A stretch of 64,000 bases of DNA from Salvator merianae (lineage: Eukaryota; Chordata; Lepidosauria; Squamata; Teiidae), in contig QVOM02000072.1 of assembly GCA_003586115.2 (NCBI GenBank), positions 2,198,361-2,262,360 of the forward strand, written 5' to 3'. How positions within the stretch are numbered: the stretch's first letter is position 1; every line of letters starts with the position of its first letter. Positions 39,901 to 51,900 of the stretch are shown here, piece by piece. The translations under genes were made by a program, and so were the position numbers. Under the pieces are notes generated by a model, which had not been told where the DNA came from, made no database searches, and worked only from the letters and a program-made list of their open reading frames with translations.

Positions 39901-42900
39901 GTTGCTTAAGCACAGGCGCTAGATGTGCACAAAGGAACGTCTCACTCAACAATCTGATGACCACATTGTGTATTAGCGGAAGCTTCTGAAGTAGGGTTAA
40001 GAGTGGCCCCAACAAAGAGCATTACAGGAATCTAAGAGTGTAGTTACCCTTGTCCTGGCAGAAAAGCAGCTGACACACCAGCAACAGATAATTAAAAACA
40101 CTCCTAGCCACATAGGTCCCCTGGGCCTCCAGTTACAATGCTGACTCTAGGAACACCCCCATCCAAACTATGTATGCATTCACTCTAAGGAGGAGCAGGC
40201 GAATTTTCCAGTAACAAAACCCAGAAACCACAAATTTTCCAGTACTGAAACCCAGAAATCATCTAGCTCACCACTGTACTGAAGCATCAGTTCATGACAT
40301 TCACATTGACGTTTGGATGTTTTAGAGATACAGTGGATGATGGAACCAAACTCATGTGTGTTACTGAAACCTGGATAGGAAATCTTGGTGGAGTAGGCCT
40401 GACCCAGTTGAGTGCAGCATTAAGCCAGCTGCAGGTCAGGCTGGAGGAGGATGTGATAAGACAGAAATACCATTCTTCTCACCAGAAAAAAAGGTGATTG
40501 AGGCAGACTTTGAGAGCCTGTAGTTCATGCCTAGTCAACGAGTCAGACGTACCATCCACTCTGCTCTTTAACAACTTCTCTGACTGAACTACTGGGGATC
40601 ATCTCTAGTGCAGTACTGGAGAGCTCTAGAACTGTGCTCTTTGAGAACATCAACTCAGTTACCAAAAGTGCTCTCCAGCTTGGGATTTCATGGCTTCCAT
40701 GACAATCATATGATTCTGTCATCTGGTTACTGACTCAGTGCACAGGGCAGATATACTTTTCATTTGTCTTTCCTTAAGACTGTAGGGGGATGTGGTAGAT
40801 ACTGGCAGGGTTAAGACTGCCCTACTGTCATAGTCAGACCACCATCTGATGAAGTTCAGTATAATAACAGAACCCCCTTCCTGCAAGGGTTGGGGAACCT
40901 ATTCAGATGGATCATCCCAGAGACTTACGGAATCTATGGATTCTTAAATGCTGTTGAGGAACTTCTGAAAGCCAGAATCAGTCATCCTACTGAGCCCTGA
41001 TTGTTCACGACTGCTCTCAAATGTTTTCTCTGATACTGGAGTCCAAGCTACCATGAAACAGGTCAGGATATGACTAGTGTACAAGTGGTATACTACTCAT
41101 CATGGAGACAACTGAGCACACACAAGAGAATGTGATCGTACCTACTCCAAAAAGTCATACTGTTGCATCTCCAAAGCTACTCAAAGGACCAAGAGGCAGG
41201 CTTCATTCACCATGTGGATGGCCTCTGCCATCAGTGTTCCATAAATCAACAAGAGCCTCAACAGGAGCAAAACTCTGGCCACTGGAAATTCCCCCAGAGC
41301 ATTCAAAAATCCCTAAGTCTTCACAAATTTCTGGGAGCGGGACATCTTAATTGGTTTCCAACCAGTGCAGCAAAGAAGTGCTGTTCTAAAACCAAATTTC
41401 ATGAGATGGCCGTTTGACCATGACAGCAGGGCAATATTAATCCTGCTCAATATCCAGGACACATGTCCAAAGTAAAGGTTAAATCAAAAGTGCACCCTGC
41501 CCTATGAGTTAAGCCAAGGACAAACTGAGAAATTCCTCTGGCAGTCATGCAGGCCATGAAATCCAAAGCTGGTTCCAAGACAACAGTGACTGTCGAAGTC
41601 CCCCAAGATCAACATCTTGAGTTTTTCCAATGTCAGCTAGTTCAAGGAGAATGCTGAGCAGCAGGGTGAGCAGTACATAAGCAAACACAATCTCTCACAC
41701 ATATCCTCTAGCCATCAGTTTTGTTGCAGATGCTGACATGTTAGCTTTATCTACTCATAATCTTTCCTGTTTGTTCTTGCCTTGCCCTCGCACCTTGGCC
41801 AAAGAACAGTATGTACTGTGGAAGAAAGAAGGAAGAAAACCCTGGCCAAAGAACAATTCTTGTGTGAAGGGAGGAAGGAGGAGAGGGCAGCGGCACAACC
41901 ATGAAGTAAACTGTAGACAAATGGTATTGCAAAGTGAAAGTTATGAAAGGCTACCTATACCTATATGATGCTGTCCACTTTCAAGATTCACTGCTGCAGA
42001 CTCAAAAAACCCCTTCATCTTATTTTATGGTTTGTAGGAAGGTAGTTAAAAAATCTACTGTCTAACCTAGTGCCCTCCAGATGTTATCTGGATACACTGA
42101 TCCTGACCACTGAACTCTAACAGTTGTGGCTGATGGGGACTGTAATCCGAATTATGTGGAGGGTGCTAGCTTCTGGAAAAACAGAACAGAGAAACCACTG
42201 TCAACCTGGAACCCTCTAAAATGATGTGAACAACAACAACTCCCTTCATCCTCTGGTAGTAGGTTGACAAAGGCAAGAAAAGAGCAATCTTGAAAACAGA
42301 ACAAAAAGTCAATTTAGAAACTGTCTCTAATTATAATTTGAATGATCCTGGTAATCCTGATACAGAAACTGTGGAACAGAATGGTTCTATTTGTACATAA
42401 ACTAGGTGCTTTACTTACTTTAGGAGGTTCCAAAAGAAGTTCATGGAAGGATGCAAGTCGTGCTTTTATGGCTTCTAATACACTCTTGTTGACGGAATAT
42501 GTTGAGTGGCTCATACCTGGCGGACAAATCTCTATGTGACCTTCAAATCTAAAATACAGAGAAAAAAATGCATGCCCACAAGAGTTTTACTGAAAAGACA
42601 AGAACAGCTGACAAGAAATCTTCAACATTAGAAAGAATGTCTTAATTTTACAGTGATGCATTCAATAATGAATTTCAGAACCATTCTCTACACGTTAGCC
42701 ACCCTGGGCTTCCACATGAACTGTACATAAATATGTTAATAATGTGCAAGAAAAAATTAGGTACAGCTGTTGAGACTTACTAATATGTTCATAATTTTTA
42801 GAGTTTTTAATTATGACATTTAATATTCACATAAACTATAGTATCTTATGCCCAACAGCTATCTTCAGCTACTACTCCTACTAGTTCTGTATAATAGTTT

Positions 42901-45900
42901 GTGCTACCAGGAACTACTGAGTTGCCTGATGAAAAAAAATCAATTATGGATTTAAAGTTATGTTCCACAGAAGTTTCAAGAAGAGAACAGGTAACAAGAC
43001 TCCCCCCTTTTTTTTTTTTTTAAAAAAAAAAGAGGCTTCTGAGAGCTCAAACTGTGACTCTGTAGTAGTAGTAGCAGCAGCAGCAGCCGCCATATCATAA
43101 TTTAAAATCTATATAAATAATAATTCCATTAATTAGTGCTTGTTCTCTTTGCTGTATTCAAGGCTAAAAAATGACCTGAGATATATTCAAGACTGCAGAG
43201 AAAGATAAAATCAATGCAACTGCCGCAAAGTGTTATTAGAATTAAAATGAATTAAAAGCAGTTCTTACGTTGGCCGTCTTGTTTCCAGTAAGGTCAGTAA
43301 AATTTGAATTGCACTAACTATCGCAGATTCATTTTTCTCTTTGTGAAAAATATTTGATAGCAGCTGTTCTATGATTTCTTTCCTAGAAGAAGAAAAAATT
43401 ACTCATAATCCTTTTGTAGAAAAGTTAATACATATAGTTGGTGGTTTGTTCTTGGTCCAAATCTGCTTTTTAAAAATCTAAAATTTAGGAGATTGTTTAC
43501 AAAGCAGAAAACCTGTGATCATATAACTATAAGCCAATTTTGTAACTGGGGAAGACCTTGAGAACCACGAACATGTAGGTTTTCTGGACATGCATGTTAT
43601 CTAGTATACACAGAACCCATGCATCTTCCTACTTCTCCATGGTTCTTAAAAGCAATACTCTCCACCTACTGTTTTGCAAGCATTCAGTCCATACGTGTTT
43701 TACTAATTCTGTAGTTATTCCATACATCAGGATAGCAAATTCCTTATTTCTAAAAGCGTTGCTTTTATTTTCCATGGACAATGGTCAGCACAGAAGACAA
43801 GTCATAATAAACAGCACTATTGTCCAAGAATATCTGGAAGGATACAGGTTAGTTGCCATGGCCCTCCAGAGGGACTGCTACAGACCAAAAACCAAAGAGA
43901 AGAAAAAACTTAAAACATTTTATTTCTCAGAATCAATACTGCCACTGCAAGCCATCTACAACACTTCTGAGGAGCATAAATATCACTATAAATACTGTAC
44001 ACAAACACCCTGCCCAGATGCGATGGTAAGCAATCATCTTCATTATAACAGAGAGCAGATAAAAGTCTTAGGTGCACTGTGTCAGGGAGACATGTTCAAT
44101 GCTTCTGTCTTGATCTAGCAGATACCTGCTACCACTATGGTTAAATACAAGAAATGGTAGTTTCCTCATAACACTGTTAGTTAGCGAATTATAACACTCA
44201 GCAGGTATTGGAGAATACTATTATAGCTTTTGTCCTTTCCACGGACAAACAAGACTGTTTTGAAGAAATGCTTGGCTCACACCTTTGTTGATATAAGCAA
44301 CATCAGCAAGAGATAAACCCTAACCTAACCAAACATGGAGACCAGTGGGAAGACAAAGTATCAGAGACTCAACCTTCTCAAAGAAGCAGGAAAAATACAC
44401 AGAGGGGTTATCTCTGGCTATTCCCTTGGGGACACTTCCATTCTTGCCCTTTCTGATGATTTCTTCTCCCCTATGCTAGGGGTGTGCATGAAGCTTCGTG
44501 CCGTTCGATTTTCGTTCGAATTTCCCTCAATTTTCGCTGCATTTCGGGACCTTTGTAATTTGCAGCTGTCTCATCCCCCTAGTCTGTCAGTGCGCGCGCT
44601 GACAGACTAGGGTGAATCAGGCAGCCAGCGAGCGGAAGAGGAGAAAACGAGAAGGGAGGGATTCCCTTCCCGTTGATTTTTCTTCTCTTCCGATCGCTGT
44701 CTCACCCCCCTAGGCTGTCAGCGCGCGCGCTGACAGACTAGGGTGAATCAGGCAGCGAGCGGGAGAGGAGGAAGGAAACTCAACGTGAAGGGAGGGATTC
44801 CCTTCGCATTGATTTCCCTCCTCTCCCGCTCGCTGTCTCTCATTCCCCCTAGTCTGTCAGTCGCACGTGCACACTGACAGACTGGGAGGGGGGAATGAGA
44901 GAGAGGCAAGCGCCATCGGAAACAGAGAAATCAAGGCGAAGGATCTTTCCTTCGCCTTGATTTCTCTGCTTCCGGTCGCGGTGAAAATCTTCGCCGCGAA
45001 GACGAAGGGCTTCATTTTCGCACATATTTTTTCGTGCGAAAACGAAGGCCCATAGCTTCGCAGGAATGCGAAGCGAAAGGGGAAAAGTGCCTTCGTGCAC
45101 ACCCCTACCCTATGCTTCTTCCACCGAGTTAGCATGTTTGCATCTCTATACACCCACTTGTGCTCTGACGGCTGTACGGGAAGGAGCAAAACGTTCCTCA
45201 GTAACTTCCTACAGAACAGTGCGGCCTGCTTAGTTATGCCAGAAGTGTTAGATGCTGCGTTATCCATTGATCCCCCAGTACATGCCAGATGTCTCATATA
45301 ACTGAAGTGAGAACTGTTTTGGTAAACACTTTCTTAATTCAAACGCTAAAAAAGCATACTTCCTCTGCCGAGATGATGCATTTTATTCATTGAGGCCCGG
45401 ACACAATAAGGGATTCCTGAAAACTAGAACAAGAGAAAACTAAAGCCTTGAAACTCTGGGTAACAATTTGGACAGGGTGCACTGTGGAACAATACCAGGG
45501 AGCAACCAGCAATTCACTTTTCAGCTACAACTCTGTAAACCCCTCATACCATACAAATTCAGGGTCCAACTTGACAGAAAACACACACAATCTTTTTACG
45601 ATGGAGTGATATAGCTTGACTCCTATGATGGTCTTAAGAGATGACTCAGGGAGGGAGGGAGACAAACCTATTTGTCCCTCCTCTTCAAAAATATTGATCA
45701 GCTGGACTTTTTAAGCACGGAAAGAAACACAGGTACTCCCTGTGACAGTATTCACTCCCTCCTGAGCCAGCCATGTCCCTCTTACATAAGGACTGCATTT
45801 GCTGGGTGGAACACCTGGCAAACCTGACCCTAGAGGTGAACCGGCTGAGGTAAGCACTTATCTGAGCTTGTCTCTTTCTCTTGGAAGTCCCTCACATGCT

Positions 45901-48900
45901 TTCTCAGAGCAAGGAGTGGACAGAACTATACAATGACACATCAGGCTCCATGATGAAGTCATTGTGGAACCCCAAGCAATTTCATGCTACTAGGACATCA
46001 CCAGTCCCTGAAAGGCCTGTAAACAGAAGGAAAAACTTGCAGGGGCCTTGCTAGTTCAAACAACTTACAAGTATTATGAATTCAAGCTTGGCATGTGCCT
46101 AGTTCCTCTTTAAGTTAACAATGTAGAAAGCACTCAAGCTTCCTGGACCAAAATCTTGGAGACTGTCTTGCTCCAAGTCAGAAACACAACCTCTTCTCTG
46201 AGACTGCATCCAGACATCGTTTATTTATTCCACTATATTTGGATATTCTGGATATTTGGTTGTCTGAATGCAACCAAAGACATAAACCTAACTGTTCTCA
46301 GAACACCAATTATACATTTTCATTTTATCTGAGGCAGGCAAGAAAATAAAAGAAGGGGAAAAGGGGGCAAAATCACCTGAGCTAAAGTTTTCATTACCTG
46401 TTCTAGAAAAAAAAATCCTATTTAAGTTCCAACATAATTCCGAGTTGCACTCAAGTCAGACAATTCCTTGACACAAGGAATGTATTTAACTCTTTAAAAA
46501 AAAATCAAAAAAATCAATGCAATACAAATAAACAGCCAAATGGTATTAAGCCAACCTACTTTTCTAGTGTTGCAAGAAGCGGGTCTGGTTCAGAACTATT
46601 CTGTACTTGTAGCATCTGGTCTCTACTCAAGCGGATAATTTCGCAGAGTGACTGGGATGCATTTGAATGTCTCTGAAGAACAAAGCAAAATTTGTGGAGT
46701 AAATTAGCAGAAATTAACAGCAAGCACCTGAAGATTTAAATACAGATCCACTCATTTCGTGATAGGAAACACTATGAATATCATGCAGCTAAATCTGAGA
46801 ACATGCTGGATCTAGCTTTTCCTTACAAAGTTGTCTCTTTATGTAGAATGCAAGCAAAAATATACAGTATTCTACTCTAGTAACCTCTCACCAAGACTAT
46901 AGCAAAATGCTCTTCATGGGGCTGCTTTTAATGGTTCAGAACCACAGCCGGTCTACAAAAGGATGCTGTGAACAGGAAGTGGGTGTTTTGAGCCCATTAT
47001 ATGAGCCCTCCTTGAACTGCACTGATTCCCACTTCATTTCTGGTCCCAATTTTAAGTACTAGTTTTATCCTTCAAAGTCCTCGACGGCTTTCCACCAGGC
47101 TCTCTGAAGAAGTACCTTATACCTGCCCTCTGTGTGCCCCCACCAAATGAATAAAGCAGGTGGCCATGAGGGAAAGGCCCTTCTCAGAGGTGGCATCCAG
47201 GCTAAGAAATAGTCTGTCCAGATAGGTCCTCCTGATGTCAATTTAATATCCTTTTAGGTACTTAGTGAAGACTTTTTTAAAACTTATCCAGGCATTTTAG
47301 GAACCTGGCTGTACTTTTGTTTTCTAATTGCTTTAATGCCAGTTTATTCATATGTTTTTAATTATGGTATTGCATACAGTTTGTTTTTCTATATGCATCT
47401 TCTCCATTTTTATGTAAGTTGCTCATAGTATTTTGGTTAATTGGGTAGCTACAGGAATCTGGCAAACAAATAAATCAATAAATTGAAAAAAATTGAAGCC
47501 ATAAGTGATCAACTCTTTTGATTACAAGGACCCAATGAAGCAGTGGATAGGTAGATGCGAGCACATCCCAGTGGACTGGACAAGACACAAAAAGGCACAC
47601 ACTCCCCCCTCCACCCCTTAGCTGCAACAAGAGGTTTTAAACGCCTCTCCCTAGGGTTCCTGACGCAGCCTCAATGACTGTCCCCACATAGCTTAGAGGA
47701 ACAAGAATTTGCTGTGTAGTTAATGACTGGCAAACAGGACGGCAGGAAAAATGTGGGCTGGGCTCCCTGACACTTAACAGGCCACAAAGTGAACATCTGC
47801 AGTCCATATGTAGTTTAAGTTGCCTAAGGAATTTATACAAACTGTATTCCTTACATCATCATCTTGAGAAGGATGCACAATTTCTACAAGACGCTGAATA
47901 ATTCGCTCTTCATTTAACCACTGTGAAAACATAAAAAAGAGTGACATATTACTATCATCAAATGAATGAATAACTCTACAGTTTACTATTTTATATGTTT
48001 TATTTTCTATATATTTTACAGTGTCCTTTAATCCTTCAGAATGATATGAAGTAGAATGTGCTGAACTGGTTCAGTTAGTTTGCAGTCTGCAGCAAACAGG
48101 GGGTCCCCAACGTACTTGTTCTCGAGGCAAACAGCTCCAATCTTTGCATGTTGTGTTCACATTTGAGCCAAATGTGTCTGTTCAAGGAGCCATTTGAAGG
48201 GCCTGTGCCTTTAAAAAAAGGCATATAAAAAGTCTGCTGCGCTTTTTTTTTGAGGAGCATCAGTCCAACTTGATATAAGTGGTGTAACAGCTGCTTTACA
48301 GTTCCTAAGTAAGCTTAGTTCTTAAGGAGAATTGCTTGCTACTGGTGTCACTCAGCCGGGATGGGTTTATCCAATGACCAAATTTGTCAGATAGGCCATT
48401 GGAGTGGCTGGCAGAAAAATGGAATTCCTAGTTTGAACCAGGACAAGAGATCCAAAACTACCTGACTAAGGAAGAATGAATTCTCTTCAGGGGAACTGCT
48501 GCTGGTCCCACAGCCTATTCTGCTTGCTTTCCTAATGACCAGATTTCTCAGACAGGCCACTGGAGTGGCTGGCAGAAGAACAGAATTCCTAGTCTGAACC
48601 AAGACAAGAGATGCAAAAGAGCCATCCATTCCACCTGTCTGAGGAGGAATGAATTCTCTATTCAGGGGAACTGTTCTTGGTCTCACAGCCTATTCTTCCT
48701 GCTTTCCTAATGACCAAATCTTGTCAGATAGGCCACTGGAATATCTGGCTGGCAGAATAGTAGAATTACTCTGAACCCGAATAAAAGCTCCAAATCCATC
48801 CAGCCATTGGGATTGGCCTTTAAAAAAAACCCTGCATTTCTGTTCAGTATCTGCTGCTTTCATTCTTCTTCCTGTTTAGAGTGGATGAATTAACAACAAA

Positions 48901-51900
48901 CTGAACACACAACACAGGTTTGGATAATTATTCTGTTTCCTCCCAGGAAAAGCATCTGGGAACTTTGCAAATCTTTTTTATTTTGCAAAAAATGAGCTGG
49001 TTTTGTCTGAAATTTTACACCCAGAAAGGCGTGCAAATCTAGGGCTTGAATCGACCAATTCTCTGGATTTACATATCTGTCTCTCTGGTGGATTTGAGCA
49101 AAAGAGTTTGTAATTTTTGCAAAAAGAAAAGCAGCTTTCAAAGTTCCAAGCCAGATTCTTGACCTAAGAGAAAAGATACACCCTGCAACAATAATTAATA
49201 ATAAAACCAATCTGTTCACCATCACAACAAAGATCAGAAACACAAAGTGGATCTTGCTACCAGCAGCGTAGAACGTAAGAAAATTTGTTTCACTCATTGT
49301 GTGGCTTGTAATTCTCATTTCTGCCTTCCTTAACAGAATTCTTGTAAGAAGCAACGTTATCTTTCAGGGGAAATGCTGATAGGCTCTCACAGTCTTCTGC
49401 TGTTATAGCTGGTGGCAAAATAAAGCGAACTGCTGTTTTTACAGCCTGTTCTCCACGAATCACTTTCACATAACCAAATAGCAAGGAAGCAAGTATTGAT
49501 GTGAACCTAAAAAGCCCTCCAAAACAAGCAGCAGAGTTTTATTGGTTTTAAAAGATTTCCTTCTTCAGAGGAACATCATTCCAAACAAGCAAGTAGGAGG
49601 TAGAAGTGGAGTTCTGTCTGAAACCAGAGAGGAATTCCATCCACACCCCAACTATGGTGAAAGAGCTCACTCTGGGGACAGTGTCTGGTTCAGCTCAGGT
49701 ACGTTTAAAGGAAAAGATAAGTTCTTTTGCAAGGCTCTCATATGTCACATGCGTGTTCTTTGTTTCTTGGCAATAGGCAGGCAGGCCCACACTTATTTCT
49801 TCAAGGTTTTTTTTCTTCTTTCCATAGCAAAAAGGGCAAACCTCAGTGATGGAAATTAAGTTGTGAAAGAAGGAAAACCTAAGGGGTGGGGGGATGGGCC
49901 TTCCTGCTGCCCCAGCGCCCTCAAGACAATTTTTGGAACTCCAGCTCAAACTTGCAGAAGTTTGGCCCTGCTGGCCTACCGGGGAAGGTTATTTTATTGC
50001 TGCTGTCAACTTTGAGCTACAGCCTCCAAATCTGACATGTGGGTTCTGGGAGGCGCCAATAAGGCCCTTGGCAAGTGGCAGGCATTTGGGGGCTGGTCTG
50101 AATTTTTTTAAAAAAATCTCTTATTTGCTGCACAAGAACAATTAGGAAATTTCCAAACAAAATCATAAAAAATTAAGGCTTCATGAGATCAACCTGAGAC
50201 TAGGCTAGGAGTTTTCTAAAGTCCCCCTGACCTCCATACCAATTTTGGAATCCCCAACAGAACTTTGGCCCTGCTATTCCCTTGCTCTTCTCTATCAACA
50301 AACAGTTCAGACTTTTGAAGAGAACTTTGAACTACTTTGAATCATCTGAAGTTCAATTTGAACATGTTTGCATCTCGCATGGTTTGTTCAAATTGAACCG
50401 ACTCAGGAAAAAAGTTTGTGCACATCCATAATACGAAGACATCAGAAGGAATTTTCAATGTTAGCTGATTCCCAGATTTTACCTGATCATTTTATTAACT
50501 AGCAATACTTCACAATTATAATCTAAAAATAGGAAACATCGCCTACTCTGATTTTCAAAAAATTTTTTCTGAGTTAACATTTTACAGAGACTTGTAGAAC
50601 ATACATACAGCAGCTCCTCTATCTGTAATTTACCAAAATAATTCCAAATATTCATCGCCAACATCTTTCCCAATCTTCAAAGAAAATTATAGGCCCAAAT
50701 ATCACCAGAAGATAGGAAGAAGTCTATATTGCAATGCTTCTTTGTTTTAGAGAGTCAAAGGTCAAATATCAATTAAGACCATTGGCACAGGAAAACCACT
50801 CTGTGGATTGTTAAAAACCTCATCTATTGATTCCACTGATTTTATAATTGAATGTGGCAAGGGAAAATTCAGTATCACCCTGCCAGGTAAATTATGAGCA
50901 GGGATACACAGACATCTGCAGAAGAGGAAAGAGTCAACTATGGCAACAGAGATTTGCTATCAAAACACCCTTCATTCTAAATGAGGTGAAAAGTGGTGTA
51001 GTACATAAAATGAAGCACTCACTGCTTGTTCACTGCAAAAGTTCCTCTGGTCTGATGCATGAAGGCATTCTCTGACACAAGTTGTTTACTTCCAATTCAT
51101 CCCTGGTGCAAGTATCTTGTGACACTTCTTTTGGCTCCTTACCCAATTCCATTCCATGACCAAGATTAAAAGCCAAAAATCAGCCTTGATACATTAACAT
51201 GCAAGAGCCTCAGATAAGGAGCAGAATGAAACCATTTTATAGACTACACTGTCATAGCACAGAAAGAAGGCAGACTCCTTGAAGGTGCTTGGAATGGAAT
51301 TCTGAGCAACGGTAAAATGTTTGTGCTAAATATACAAACAACGTCCTGCAAAATCTTTGCTGAATTCATAGCAAGTGTTTCATAGCTGCCCCATTTGTTA
51401 TTTTGCCTCATTTTTCAAAATAACTTAATGGAACATCTAAGATACTTGAATTTGTCTCTCCAAGTTGCACTGCATGCAAGATCCAGCTATCTGAGACAGA
51501 TGCTTCCCAAGCACAGATAAATTTTTATCGACCACCTCCCTGCAGTTACAGAACTACAGTGTTTGGCTTAGAGACTGGCACAACTGGAAGAGGAGAACTT
51601 AGAGACCTCAGCTGAAGAACTTAATTCCATTCCAGAATTAGCTTGCTGATTATGAAGTGTAAAGAACAGAATTGTAATTTTGGAAAAAAAATTCCTTGAC
51701 TGGTTCATATCTGTTCCTTTTGCAGTCAGATGGAATGACTTTACACTCTTTCATAATGCCATTTTTCAATGTTTTATCATCAGACAAGCAAAGCCCCACA
51801 GATGCTAAGGCCCAGCTCCTATTCTAGATGCAAGGCTTCTGACTGTATACTAAGTTGTATCTACAGCAGTTTCTCCAAGGAAAACTGATCTGTGGGATTC

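Larger units (their letters stand above)
37731..42418 (-). other. PPP6R3: PPP6R3 intron 7
   Basis: Contains a GGGCCTGTT-ended element (39334-39782), two L2-like LINE pieces in opposite orientation (39821-40200 minus, 40290-41000 plus) and a 101-bp MITE (42068-42168). 37.75-39.3 kb shows nothing recognised. Confidence 0.8.
43383..46559 (-). other. PPP6R3: PPP6R3 intron 5
   Basis: Contains the palindrome-rich hAT-like element at 44477-45107 and a small inverted-repeat element near 46200-46285. The longest ORF of the window (43594-44118, plus strand) lies here and is not recognisable as a gene. Confidence 0.8.

Noticed and set aside
43594..44118. Longest uninterrupted ORF in the window (174 codons, plus strand).
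   Set aside because: It lies in intron 5, has no recognisable domain, no splice context and ordinary intronic base composition; most likely chance.
48890..49354. 154-codon minus-strand ORF with a hydrophobic segment.
   Set aside because: Intronic, no conserved motif, and the hydrophobic stretch comes from AT-rich sequence; overlaps other open frames.
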